A stretch of DNA of 64,000 nt from Methanomassiliicoccales archaeon (GTDB taxonomy: Archaea > Thermoplasmatota > Thermoplasmata > Methanomassiliicoccales > JACIVX01). This document shows positions 46,071 through 55,246 of this stretch, one piece after another. Every line of letters begins with the position of its first letter. Position 1 is the first letter of the stretch. The stretch covers positions 103,278 to 167,277 of the forward strand of contig JAWCLO010000003.1 of NCBI GenBank assembly GCA_038850735.1. Direction: 5' to 3'. The position numbers and the translations under genes were made by a program. Under the pieces are notes generated by a model that saw nothing but the letters and a program-made list of their open reading frames with translations, had not been told where the DNA came from and did no database searches.

Positions 46071-46080
46071 ATTAAAATAA
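46071..46080 (+). promoter_or_regulatory. TATA box of ubiX
   Basis: ATTAAAATAA is centred about 26 bases before the GTG start at 46102, predicting a leaderless transcript that begins with GTG. Confidence 0.6.
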
Positions 46081-46101
46081 TGCGACTATTAATTTCGTAA
46101 C

Positions 46102-46668
46102 GTGAAATGTGTAATTGGGATAACGGGCGCTTCGGGCGTGATCTACGGCGTGAGATTTTTAGAAGTTCTTAAGGGCGAAAAAATACTCGTATTGTCAGAA
46201 ACGGCAAAAGATATAGCAAGAGAGGAACTTGGCATAGATCCGTATAAGATCGAGGAGATGGCGGATGTCGTGTTCAGAAACGACGATCTTTTTGCACCAA
46301 TTTCCTCTGGTAGCCACTGTTTTGATGCGATGGTCATTGTTCCGTGCTCGGAGGGAACTGTTGCGAAGATAGCAGCAGGAATCGCTGACTCACTGATCAC
46401 AAGGGTGGCCTCAGTCGCATTGAAGGAGAGGAGGAAACTGATTCTCGTCCCAAGGGAAACACCTGTAAATGCTATAATGTTGGAAAATGAGCTGAAGCTG
46501 TGCAGGTTAGGTGCTATCTTATTGCCAGCGAGTCCAGGGTTCTACAACAAACCAGCTACAGTCAAGGATTTAGTAGACTTCGTAGTTGGAAAGATTCTGG
46601 ATCAATTAGGTCAGCCGCATGATCTGTATACGCGCTGGCGTTCAGGCGAATACGAGCATAAGGGATAG
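46102..46668 (+). CDS. ubiX: Flavin prenyltransferase UbiX
   Basis: Adds a dimethylallyl unit to FMN to make prenyl-FMN, the cofactor of UbiD-type decarboxylases. The 188 residues include the flavin-binding GITGASGVIYGVRFLEVLKG, ISSGSHCFDAMVIVPCSEGT, AAGIADSLITRVASVALKER and LVPRETPVN. All are conserved UbiX features. The start is GTG 46102 and the mRNA appears leaderless. The UbiD-family partner is not in the window. The 3' end is convergent with the MMPL transporter gene. Confidence 0.95.
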   Translation: MKCVIGITGASGVIYGVRFLEVLKGEKILVLSETAKDIAREELGIDPYKIEEMADVVFRNDDLFAPISSGSHCFDAMVIVPCSEGTVAKIAAGIADSLITRVASVALKERRKLILVPRETPVNAIMLENELKLCRLGAILLPASPGFYNKPATVKDLVDFVVGKILDQLGQPHDLYTRWRSGEYEHKG

Positions 46669-46683
46669 CAGGATTAAAAAACT

Positions 46684-46709
46684 TAAAAAAAATTAAAAAG
46701 AAAAGAAAA
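46684..46709 (-). terminator. T-rich terminator of the MMPL transporter gene
   Basis: On the minus strand a run of T-rich sequence (TTTTCTTTTTAATTTTTTT) begins about 50 bases after the MMPL stop. It lies between convergent genes; no separate T-tract for ubiX is evident on the plus strand. Confidence 0.45.
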
Positions 46710-46757
46710 CTTCTTCCTTCAATCTTCATGCTACTGGATTATGCTGTTGAAGGAACA

Positions 46758-49700
46758 TCATTTCTTCTTATACTTCTCTTCTCGCCTCACTCGTTGCAAG
46801 TTTCCTGGTGCATACCAATTCCATTTTCCAAGAAGTGACATAACGGCGGGCACTAGATATATCCGTACAATTGTGGAATCCACCAGAATGGCAAATGCGA
46901 GGGCAAAGCCAAATTCCCGGAGCAAAGAGCCTTGCGAGAGAAGCATTGTACCAAAGGCGCCGGCCATGATGATTCCGCAGGCTGTAATTATACCTCCAGT
47001 TCTTTCCATGGCGTGGACGATGGCCTCCGTATCCTCCTTTCCTTTCTGCGCCTCCTCTCTTATCCTCGTGGTTATGAATATATCATAATCCATGCCGAGA
47101 CCAAGGCATACTACAGTGAGCACCATCGGCATCAGCCACAGGATTGGAACACCCTGGAGGAAGTTGAAAAGCAGCATAGTGGCAGCTATTGTCCAAGATA
47201 TGCTTAGGAGTATTGTAATAATCGAACGCAATGGACTGATAATCGAACCGAGGACGATCATGAGGACGATATAGATACCTATGATCGCAACAACTTCCAT
47301 CATTTTGAAGTCGTTCCACACGAGTGTTGAAATGTCGTACATAATGGCAGTTGATCCAGCAACATAAATAGCACGGATGTTATCGTTGGTTGCTGTGTAT
47401 TCTCTTGTGAACGCTCTTATCTCGTTGATGCTATCGATTGACTCCTTTGCAAACGGATCCTCTTTGAAGGATAAAGTGATCAAAACGACATTCGAGTTGT
47501 TCTCACTGATCATGTTTCTTATGAGTGAGAGGTATTGCGCCGCTTCATCTGGTGGATAGACAGAAAGATTTGCATAATTGATTGGTTGATCCTCTCCGAG
47601 TGGACGGCTCGGACTCACCACGTCCGCTACGCTGGACATCTTAGAGAGATTTTCGCACATGTTCTCTATAGCATCCATCGCATCTTTGTTTATCGAGCTG
47701 TTTATAAGGACTGGCTCTTCCATTTCAATTGCTATGTAGGTCGGCAGCATTCTTCCTGCGCCAAAACTCTCGCTGAGAATATTAATGCCGATTTTGCTTT
47801 CATTGTCGGGCATCGCTTGGATGAAGTCATAACTTGTGTCTAACGTAAGGACAAGATAGACGGATGGTATTGAAACGACGATAGCTACAAGCACTATTGC
47901 CTTTGCATGTTTCACCGCAAACTTTGCGCTCTTAGTGAAGTATCCCACCTTGTGCTTTCTTTTCTCATTACCTGTTTCATTCTCAGAATTTCTTTCGCTA
48001 CCATCAATTCTCGAAGGCCACATTACCTTATCGCCCAGGAGCATGAGAATCGATGGAAGGAGTGTTAGCGCCGCGAGCAGCGCGATCGTTATGCCTAGTG
48101 CAAGGCCAACACCCATAGACTTGAGCATCTCAAATCTACCGAGCGAGAGGACGCCAAAGCCGATGATCACTGTGGCGCCGCTTGTTGCAATCGATTCGCC
48201 TGCCCATGTGACTGCAGTCCTAACGCTTTCTTCCTTGGAAAGTCCATTTCGCCGTTCTTCTCTATATCTGGAAAGAATGAATATACAGTAGTCGCATCCA
48301 GCGCCCATCATTGAGGTAACCATGAGCGTCGGGACGCTGTAATGAACTGGCAATATGTAAGAACCAATGGCATAAACGGCTGCTAGGCTTACGCCAAGAG
48401 CTATACCGATGATTGCGGGCGGAATCGACGAGGCCACAAAAGATCTAAAGAACAAGCCTATCAAAACGAAGACAAGGATCACGGTTATTGGATCGATTTT
48501 CTTAATGTCTTCCCACATGGAGCTCTCCATATCTGTGGAAATTGCATCGGAACCTGTTACGTATATCGCTACAGCCGAAGTGCTTGCAGACCTCGCGATT
48601 TCCCTTACCACTCCGATTGACTCCTTTCCAGGTGAACCATTTGAATCAGCACTCTCGTAAGTGAGAAGCACGATCATCGTGTCGTTTTTTGGTACATTGA
48701 CGAATGAAGAAAGCAATGCCGGAATCACTGGGAGTGGAAAGTCTGTGATCGACGAATTTTCCACGAGATGTGCAGCAAGACGGTGAATTTCAAATAATGA
48801 AGCGTTTGGTGGGAGGTTTCCAACCGCATCCACTAGCCAGAAATTGACATGGCTCTTCTCAGCTAATACCGATGAAACGAAGTTACAGATAACGGACTGG
48901 TTGTCCCATCCGTTCCATCCCACATTTGCGTAAACCTCCTTGATGAATTCCCCCTCATCGCCGCCAATCATTCCGCTCAGAACATTCACCGATTGCTCGA
49001 CCATGTTAACGAACGCCAAATCATTAGGCTCCGACGATGACGAATTCCAGAGCGCGTAAAAAGTATCGAAGTAGCCTAAAAATAAGTCCTGGTAGTCTGA
49101 TGGTAATTCAGAAATCAATTCTGCTTCTCCTAGGAATAGATTTTTGGTGAATACATTGAAGAGGTGGAAGTTGTTCCAGTTATTGAGAGTGAAACTGTCA
49201 TACATAATCGAGAAAAATGTTTTGAAATCCGCGGGCAGCGGAATAATCTCTAGGTAATAGCTGAAGCTCTCAAGCGCGACGTCAGCTCTCAATGGCCCGT
49301 TTGATTCAATAGGAGTTCCCCTCGTGGCATTCCACGCTTCAACATATGTTGAATACCAACCCAATGCGAAGGCTCTTTCAGTGTCATTGAGATCCTGGGA
49401 TGCTAATGTGTACATGATAATGCCAGTTGCATTTATATATGCGGCGTCGTCGATTGCTGTAACATTCCAATCAGGATGCTGATAGCTGGTTTGAACCCAA
49501 ATTGCAAGGTGTGTAGCCGGTATACCGAAGATCAATGATGATGTCTGATTTGACGTCTTCCACAGTTCTCTAAATCCTGTGGGAATTCCAAAAATCGCAT
49601 AACCTGTAAGATTGGCCAGATATTTCAATTCATAATATGAGGAATGGACATTTTTCAAAACACCAGTTGAATATAGTGTAAGTGAATCATAGAGCGTGTC

Positions 49701-50036
49701 AACGCGAACGTTGCCATCGATCCTTCCCTCAAGCGTTTCATTGATGATATCACTCTTAATTTTGAAAACAGTCCTTTTCATCTCTTCGTTGAAAGCGTTT
49801 TCGTTCGTGAGCACTATGATCGTAGTGCCTTCTTTCCCTGCTGATGGGAAGTGCTCGTTTATGAACTGTTGAGCGATTATTGATTCTATATTCTCAGGAG
49901 CCATTTCAGTCTCTTCGTATTTTACTACCCCAAAGGCCATAGGTGCTATCGGGACGGCTATGATCAAGATCAGAATCCATGATACAATGATTGCCTTATA
50001 GTGGCGGATTATAAACTCAGCTATCTTGGCAAACAT
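46758..50036 (-). CDS. MMPL-family RND transporter
   Basis: A 1092-residue membrane protein of the archaeal hydrophobe exporter (HAE3/MMPL) type. Each half has one membrane helix (about 12-32 and 700-720), a large extracellular domain and five further helices. The first extracellular domain (about 35-520) is unusually long. The membrane cores show PTLMVTSMMGAGCDYCIFIL with SRYREERRNG, and LPMVLTVVCLGLGMDYDIFI with TTRIREEAQKG; the GAGCDY and GLGMDY aspartates fit the proton-relay position. The substrate, possibly lipids, is unknown. It appears monocistronic. Confidence 0.92.
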   Translation of the reverse strand: MFAKIAEFIIRHYKAIIVSWILILIIAVPIAPMAFGVVKYEETEMAPENIESIIAQQFINEHFPSAGKEGTTIIVLTNENAFNEEMKRTVFKIKSDIINETLEGRIDGNVRVDTLYDSLTLYSTGVLKNVHSSYYELKYLANLTGYAIFGIPTGFRELWKTSNQTSSLIFGIPATHLAIWVQTSYQHPDWNVTAIDDAAYINATGIIMYTLASQDLNDTERAFALGWYSTYVEAWNATRGTPIESNGPLRADVALESFSYYLEIIPLPADFKTFFSIMYDSFTLNNWNNFHLFNVFTKNLFLGEAELISELPSDYQDLFLGYFDTFYALWNSSSSEPNDLAFVNMVEQSVNVLSGMIGGDEGEFIKEVYANVGWNGWDNQSVICNFVSSVLAEKSHVNFWLVDAVGNLPPNASLFEIHRLAAHLVENSSITDFPLPVIPALLSSFVNVPKNDTMIVLLTYESADSNGSPGKESIGVVREIARSASTSAVAIYVTGSDAISTDMESSMWEDIKKIDPITVILVFVLIGLFFRSFVASSIPPAIIGIALGVSLAAVYAIGSYILPVHYSVPTLMVTSMMGAGCDYCIFILSRYREERRNGLSKEESVRTAVTWAGESIATSGATVIIGFGVLSLGRFEMLKSMGVGLALGITIALLAALTLLPSILMLLGDKVMWPSRIDGSERNSENETGNEKRKHKVGYFTKSAKFAVKHAKAIVLVAIVVSIPSVYLVLTLDTSYDFIQAMPDNESKIGINILSESFGAGRMLPTYIAIEMEEPVLINSSINKDAMDAIENMCENLSKMSSVADVVSPSRPLGEDQPINYANLSVYPPDEAAQYLSLIRNMISENNSNVVLITLSFKEDPFAKESIDSINEIRAFTREYTATNDNIRAIYVAGSTAIMYDISTLVWNDFKMMEVVAIIGIYIVLMIVLGSIISPLRSIITILLSISWTIAATMLLFNFLQGVPILWLMPMVLTVVCLGLGMDYDIFITTRIREEAQKGKEDTEAIVHAMERTGGIITACGIIMAGAFGTMLLSQGSLLREFGFALAFAILVDSTIVRIYLVPAVMSLLGKWNWYAPGNLQRVRREEKYKKK

Positions 50037-50408
50037 TTCAAGACCTCCCTGCGAACCCCTTGAATGGGGAGAGAATGCAGATTTCCCATAAATTTATTAT
50101 TGTTCAATCCCCAACAAGCGCTACCTTCATTTGTCAGCTCCTTATTGCAATTAGTTATATAATGTGGTATATTATGATGGAAATATCGCTTATTGATACT
50201 AAAGACCATAGCTTCAAAGTTCAGCTGGCCGAGACTTTTTCTGGACTCTCTCTCGTGATATGATTCTGAAAAAATTGCCTAGGAAGTTGATATTAGTCAA
50301 TCAAATAAACTTCAATAGTTGAAACTGAGTAGGAATCAATTTATTTCATGGCTAATTCAAATAGCCATCAGGAGATAAAATACTGGTATATAATCACCTC
50401 GTTAAACA
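50037..50408. other. Intergenic region between leuS and the MMPL gene
   Basis: Both neighbours are on the minus strand, so this holds the 3' end of leuS and the MMPL promoter. Several AT-rich, TATA-like strings lie near 50155-50180 (TATATAATGTGGTATATTA). No gene or RNA is evident. Confidence 0.4.
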
Positions 50409-53294
50409 TCACTCAACAAATATGGCCGGCCTCCTCGGAATTGCTAATCGGGCCTTATTTTGAGGATCGGGAATATCTTGATCATCTGCCGAATGCACTG
50501 ATATCTTGCAATTCAACTCCTTCTCAAGGAAAGGCTCTGACTTTGTCAGGAATTCAGTTTCATCAAGTCTTAGTGCCATCCGTTCTAGCTGGTCTTCAGA
50601 ATATTTGAGGAGTGATTCTGCCAACTTGCGTGCAAATTCTGCTGCTTCTTTCCCGTGGACTCTTATTGTTTCGTCTTTCATGACGAGTTTCGTGAGTTCG
50701 GGTATGCTCAGCTTTTTCTGTTTAGCCATTTCGAGAGCTTTCATGAAAATATGGTATTTCCAACTAGGTGATGTGTAGATGTGAATATGCTTAGGCGTTA
50801 TGCCTGTAACATTGAGTATTTCATTGACATCAGCGATTACAGATCTGAGATATTCTTCTGCCTCTTCAACTTCAGCTCTGAGTTCATCTCGGATTGCGCT
50901 CGGAAAACTCGAAGTTGAGGCAAAGCACTGTTTTCCAAGATTCTCCCACAGCTCTTCAGCTATGTGGGGGGTGATCGGAGCCATCATCCTAATCCAAGCG
51001 TCGAGGATTCTGCTGCAAATACGTGCGTTGTTCCCCCCTCTTCGCAGGTACCATCTAATATCGTTCATCATTTCGAAGTAGACCTCATTTGCAAGCAATC
51101 GCAAATCGTACTCCTTCATACTCTCTCTTATTTTGATTATTCTTGAGTTCAGGCGCGACAGTATCCATTGATCGATGTGGGTAAGCTCTCCCTTTCCATT
51201 GAGATTCCTCAGTTCATCGATAGTTTTGAAAATTCTTTCGATTCTACTCTTGTAATTTTCCAATGCTTCTTCGTCCCACTCTACATCTGCAAAGGGAGAA
51301 GCGATATGAGCGTAGTATAACCTCATCGTATCCACGCCAAACTTCTCCGCTGCGCCGGGAATCGGCTCAGCACCTCCCTTCGATTTCGATATTTTTCCAA
51401 GTTTCCCTGTGATGTACCAATTAACAAAAATTCCCCTAGGCCAAAATTTTTGCTCAAGTATTCCAACATGATTCATAAGAAATGCTGGAAAGTGAACAGT
51501 CATGTGCTCCTTTCCGCCCAGGTTTATATCCAGGGGATACCAGTATTCCACATCTTCTCTTATTTTCGCGAGAAGAGTAGGATCGATTCTTGTCCTATTG
51601 CAGACATCTTCCAGTTTTCCCTTACCTAGGAAGACAAAGTCGAAGAATTCATCTGTTAGTTGTTCCAACTTTAATTCTCCACAGTTGACGTACTTTGAGA
51701 CGAGATAATAGATCGGATAAAGAGTCGAGTCAGATATCGCCTCTATTATCCACTTATCATCGAATGGAAAGCGGGTTCCCAGCCAATTTCCTTGCCTTAC
51801 GCAAGCTCTTTCATGGAACCAATCTAGGACATTCTGGATATTAGAATAATATTCGGGGGGGAGTATATGCATAGTTTTTGCATGTCTTTTGCTGTTCTCT
51901 GTAAGCTCCACGTTCCCATAATCAATGAACCATTGATCTGGAACGCGCTTAATGACGACGGGTTTGCCGCAGCGGCAAATAACCTCTTCTGATAAATCAT
52001 AAAAAATCTCTGCTTCTCCCTTTGATATCATCTCATCTCGCATAAGTTCTTTGGCCTTTTGCACAGTCATATCAGCATACGGTCCGCAGTTGTCGTTCAT
52101 CTTTCCTTTATGAAATCCATCGCGGTAGACTATTTTCTTGGCCTCTTCCAGTTTGGGATCCCCACTTTGTTTTATGCCCATTTTCTCTACGATTTCAACA
52201 GCTGGTAGCGGTCCCCAACCCTCGATGCTGATTATCGGTATGGGTTTTATCTTAAGCACTTCAGCTGCATCAAGGCCAAATTCGTTGAGCATTGATTGGT
52301 TCTGCTGTAATTCTCGAAGTGCAATCCAGTCATCCGGGGCATCTGACGGAACGCTTGTGACTAGACCAGTACCGACTTTTGGATCACAAAACCTTGCTGG
52401 GAGCACTAGGATTTCGCGGTGAATCATTGGGGCGATGCATTTTTTCCCTACGAGATCTCTTCCCCTAATTTTTCCAACAATCTCTAAACCTTCCTTTTGA
52501 TATCTCATCTTCTCATAAGAAGGCTCACTTATGATCCACATTTCGGTGCCTTTTTTCACTTTCACGTATTCAACATCTGGGTTAATCCAGAAATTCGTCT
52601 GCCCAAAAACTGTTTCAGGTCTCAATGTCGCCGCAACCAGGTAGTAGTCTTCACATCTGAATTTGAGGAGCGTATATTCAACAACTTCAGCTCTCCCGCC
52701 CTTTTGCAGATCAGTCTCGGATGGATCAACTGCAACTGGCCCGCATTCAACGCAGGCCGGAGCATAGTATGGTTTTTTGATCAACAGTCCGTTTTCCATG
52801 AGCTTCTTGAATTGCCACTGGATAAATCTCTGATAGTCGGGATAGATCGTACACGTAAATCTACGCCAGTCTGCAAGGAAGCCAAATCTCTTCCAATATT
52901 GATTGATATAGACATCATTAAAAAAATGAACAACGTTGATGGGATCCTCGAGTTTTTCGATCATCTCAGGCGGGCAACCATTAGCAATCATGTAGTCAAG
53001 CGTATTCTTATCCCTCATCTTGATTTTCCTAGAGAGACTTATTGCCCCATTCCCGGTAGCGTGCGTACCCACTGGAAAAAGCACGTTGTAACCTACCATT
53101 CGCATGTATCTCGCGATGGCATCTACATATGTGTATCCTCGCAGATGTCCGACATGGAGATAACCAGTCACGCCCGGATATGCAAAAATGATCATGAATT
53201 TTGGTCGGTTGTCCGGCTCAGCTTCATTGATTCCAACGTCGTACCATCTTTCCTGCCATTTCTGTTCAATCTCTGAAAATTTGCCGTTTATCAT
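50409..53294 (-). CDS. leuS: Leucyl-tRNA synthetase
   Basis: Charges tRNA-Leu with leucine. The 961 residues fit the archaeal/eukaryotic type, in which the editing domain is inserted differently from bacteria. Class I motifs are HVGHLRGYTYVDA (HIGH, about 47-54) and KISKSKGG (KMSKS, near 645). The editing domain includes LRPETVFGQTNFWINPDVEY and GTGLVTSVPSDAPDDW. The zinc-like insertion ICRCGKP and tRNA-binding C-terminal domain are present. It is a single gene; the matching tRNA-Leu(UAG) gene lies at 58.99 kb. Confidence 0.97.
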   Translation of the reverse strand: MINGKFSEIEQKWQERWYDVGINEAEPDNRPKFMIIFAYPGVTGYLHVGHLRGYTYVDAIARYMRMVGYNVLFPVGTHATGNGAISLSRKIKMRDKNTLDYMIANGCPPEMIEKLEDPINVVHFFNDVYINQYWKRFGFLADWRRFTCTIYPDYQRFIQWQFKKLMENGLLIKKPYYAPACVECGPVAVDPSETDLQKGGRAEVVEYTLLKFRCEDYYLVAATLRPETVFGQTNFWINPDVEYVKVKKGTEMWIISEPSYEKMRYQKEGLEIVGKIRGRDLVGKKCIAPMIHREILVLPARFCDPKVGTGLVTSVPSDAPDDWIALRELQQNQSMLNEFGLDAAEVLKIKPIPIISIEGWGPLPAVEIVEKMGIKQSGDPKLEEAKKIVYRDGFHKGKMNDNCGPYADMTVQKAKELMRDEMISKGEAEIFYDLSEEVICRCGKPVVIKRVPDQWFIDYGNVELTENSKRHAKTMHILPPEYYSNIQNVLDWFHERACVRQGNWLGTRFPFDDKWIIEAISDSTLYPIYYLVSKYVNCGELKLEQLTDEFFDFVFLGKGKLEDVCNRTRIDPTLLAKIREDVEYWYPLDINLGGKEHMTVHFPAFLMNHVGILEQKFWPRGIFVNWYITGKLGKISKSKGGAEPIPGAAEKFGVDTMRLYYAHIASPFADVEWDEEALENYKSRIERIFKTIDELRNLNGKGELTHIDQWILSRLNSRIIKIRESMKEYDLRLLANEVYFEMMNDIRWYLRRGGNNARICSRILDAWIRMMAPITPHIAEELWENLGKQCFASTSSFPSAIRDELRAEVEEAEEYLRSVIADVNEILNVTGITPKHIHIYTSPSWKYHIFMKALEMAKQKKLSIPELTKLVMKDETIRVHGKEAAEFARKLAESLLKYSEDQLERMALRLDETEFLTKSEPFLEKELNCKISVHSADDQDIPDPQNKARLAIPRRPAIFVE

Positions 53295-53541
53295 GCTCTA
53301 CCTTCGCCTTGGTATAAGAAATGATTTTAAAGATATTTTCGTTGATTACTCTAAAAGCAAAGATTAATGCCTCATTATGAAATTGCCAGGCAATTCTTTT
53401 GTGGTCATCATGCATCTGAATTTGTCGCAATAATAAATTAATTATCCACAATGGACCGTCGCAGAAATTTTTGATATTGAAACTGAAACTATGAGCTCTA
53501 AAAGGAATAAGATATAACCGAAACCTTAAGATTGCCTGTGT

Positions 53542-53601
53542 ATGACAAAATATGACTTCTGCAACAAATTATAAATATAGTTTTCGTCATAGTGTATGAC
53601 G
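53542..53601 (+). promoter_or_regulatory. Promoter of the RHH gene with TATGAC repeats
   Basis: The TATA box TATAAATATA lies at 53571-53580. Upstream, TATGAC occurs at 53542-53547 and again at 53552-53557, exactly ten bases apart, one helical turn. Downstream, GTCATA-GTG-TATGAC at 53587-53601 is a perfect 6-3-6 palindrome overlapping the predicted start. Ribbon-helix-helix proteins bind such repeated half sites, so autoregulation by the protein encoded next is a natural inference. The preceding stretch (53295-53541) is noncoding and holds the leuS promoter. Confidence 0.6.
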
Positions 53602-53630
53602 CCCGTGGTGGGACAGAGGGCTGGCAATCA

Positions 53631-54038
53631 ATGAACGAGGAAAGAATCTCGCTGAGGCTCGGATTTGAGGAACTTCGATTAATGGATGATTTCCTCGACA
53701 AACATCCCGAGTATACCAGCAGATCTCAACTTGCCAGAGTAGCATTGAAAGCCTTCATCGAAGGAAGAAAGGAGGAAAGTAGGAAACTGGCAAGCGATAC
53801 AACTGTAACAATCAGAGTACCTCCATTGGCATTAAGGGCAATAAAGAGTCTTGTGAGGGCCGGCGTTTATAACACGATTAATGAAGCTATCGAGGAATGC
53901 ATCAGGAAAGAATTCATATCAAAAGCAGTCGTTGACGAAATTAGAAAGAGGGTTGATGAGATCGAGAGCGAGATGCTAGAAATACTTCCAGACTCTGTAC
54001 CAATTGCGGGAAAAGACCAAAATACTGAAGATGAGTAG
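53631..54038 (+). CDS. Tandem ribbon-helix-helix DNA-binding protein next to ftsZ
   Basis: A 135-residue protein with two ribbon-helix-helix domains in one chain. The first is about residues 3-43 (RISLRLGFEELRLMDDFLDK, SRSQLARVALKAFIEG); the second is about 53-92 (TTVTIRVPPLALRAIKSLVR, NTINEAIEECIRKEF). A charged coiled coil and an acidic tail follow. Most RHH proteins have one domain and dimerise, so this could bind as a pseudo-dimer. GAGGG before ATG 53631 supports the start. Its stop lies 92 bases before the FtsZ-like start. In haloarchaea, RHH proteins CdrS/CdrL regulate ftsZ2, so a cell-division role is plausible; that is inference by analogy. Confidence 0.8.
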   Translation: MNEERISLRLGFEELRLMDDFLDKHPEYTSRSQLARVALKAFIEGRKEESRKLASDTTVTIRVPPLALRAIKSLVRAGVYNTINEAIEECIRKEFISKAVVDEIRKRVDEIESEMLEILPDSVPIAGKDQNTEDE

Positions 54039-54043
54039 CCGGT

Positions 54044-54081
54044 AGAAGGGATGGGATGCACGACTTTGTAAATCAAAGTCG
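54044..54081 (+). promoter_or_regulatory. 18-nt motif and hairpin between the RHH and ftsZ genes
   Basis: AGAAGGGATGGGATGCAC at 54044-54061 is identical to 1656-1673 upstream of srp54 (opposite orientation relative to the gene). It is followed by a perfect hairpin, CGACTTTG-TAAAT-CAAAGTCG (54061-54081). It lies six bases after the RHH stop and about 50 bases before the ftsZ start. This may be a leader structure, an RNA-processing site or a protein-binding site; no T-tract follows, so a terminator is unlikely. Confidence 0.4.
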
Positions 54082-54130
54082 ATTCGATTAGGGTACCTCA
54101 TCTTCAGGATTCGTGAAGGAGGCCGAAGGG

Positions 54131-54940
54131 ATGAATGCAACCATGAAATCTGAGCAAATAATGGCGTTGCTCAGCAAGGGAATGATCGAACCGAAGATCA
54201 CCGTGGTGGGATGCGGCGGTGCTGGTAATAATATTGTGAACAACATTTACTGGAATTGTAGGAATAGTGTTGAAACCATCGCAATAAACACGGACGAAAA
54301 GAAGCTCCAGTCTATCGATGCTCATAAGAAAATTCTCATCGGAAAGGACATTACATATGGGAAGGGCGCTGGTGGATTTCCTGAGGTAGGTGAACACTGT
54401 GCAGAGTGTGCTCGTGAGACTTTGAGGGATGTTCTAAAGGGAAGCGACATTGTATTTGTCATCGCCGGCATGGGCGGAGGAACAGGTACTGGAGCTGCCC
54501 CTGTTGTTGCACACATAGCCAGGGAACTTGATGCAGTTACATTTGCCATCGCAATCAATCCGTTCTCTCATGAGAAGGAATGCAGAAAAAAGGCAGAAGA
54601 GGGCATCCGAAAGCTTCGAGAAGTTGCCGAAACAACTTTGGTTCTTGACAACGATAAACTGCTCGAAATCGCAGGAGATCTCCCAGTCTATGAAAGTTTT
54701 TCAATAATGGAACGTAGCATCATCAAAATCATTGAGTCTGTGTGCGCAAAGATAACCGAGTCATTCATAACGCAGATTGCCTCAGACATTGAAGAAATGC
54801 TCCAGGAATTGGACGAAGAAGATGCTGATGAGTTTGCACCACAGAAACCGCTCGAAGCTGAGCTACTACACACCGCAATAGAACATGAACCAGGCAATCA
54901 GGGATTTAACGATTCGGATACAGGCTTTATACCCAATTAA
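54131..54940 (+). CDS. FtsZ-like GTPase lacking the T7 loop and C-terminal domain
   Basis: A 269-residue tubulin-superfamily protein, against about 350-400 for FtsZ. The GTP-binding half is intact: GCGGAGNN (27-34), NTDEKKLQ, GKGAGGFPEVG, signature GGGTGTGAAP (115-124), INPFSHEKE and LDNDKLLEIAG. Helix H7 follows (about 188-210), but the NxDFADV T7 loop that triggers GTP hydrolysis in the neighbouring subunit is replaced by TQIASDIEEMLQ. The C-terminal domain is absent; instead there is an acidic tail. I see no FtsZ C-terminus in any frame downstream, so a simple frameshift is unlikely. AAGGAGG eight bases upstream selects ATG 54131. Confidence 0.88.
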   Translation: MNATMKSEQIMALLSKGMIEPKITVVGCGGAGNNIVNNIYWNCRNSVETIAINTDEKKLQSIDAHKKILIGKDITYGKGAGGFPEVGEHCAECARETLRDVLKGSDIVFVIAGMGGGTGTGAAPVVAHIARELDAVTFAIAINPFSHEKECRKKAEEGIRKLREVAETTLVLDNDKLLEIAGDLPVYESFSIMERSIIKIIESVCAKITESFITQIASDIEEMLQELDEEDADEFAPQKPLEAELLHTAIEHEPGNQGFNDSDTGFIPN

Positions 54941-55246
54941 CGAACTCGAATATAAATCAGTAGTAGAGAAGCGATATGCAATCATGACTGGTTCGATCAA
55001 AACAGTTACTTTGTCTGTCAATTCGAATATCAGCCATGTCTATGGATTGATGCGGAAGCCTCCTTCAAGCATTTTCGATTTTTTTGGCATGAATGCCATG
55101 CTAGTAGTGATATTTTATTCTCAAATGAATTCATTTTGCGATCAAATTCAATCAGCAAAATACAAGACTGATGAGATGACCTAATACCAAATATAATCAT
55201 AGAAAATAAAAAAAATTTCAGAGAAATTCAAGGGCAGAAAAATTAC
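54941..55246. other. Noncoding region between ftsZ-like gene and porB
   Basis: Convergent 3' flanks. It contains no recognisable FtsZ remnant. An A-rich tract at 55203-55217 is the T-tract terminator of the porGDAB operon on the minus strand. The possible frame at 54885-55184 overlaps the ftsZ end and has no recognised features. Confidence 0.45.
55203..55217 (-). terminator. T-rich terminator of the por operon
   Basis: On the minus strand, AAATTTTTTTTATTTTC begins about 30 bases after the porB stop. Confidence 0.5.

Noticed and set aside
53542..53601. A NikR operator (GTATGA-N16-TCATAC)
   Set aside because: Half sites look similar but the spacing does not match, and the encoded protein lacks the nickel-binding ACT domain.
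54885..55184. Frameshifted C-terminal half of FtsZ
   Set aside because: The downstream frame overlaps the ftsZ end but has no T7 loop, GEG or other FtsZ C-terminal motif.
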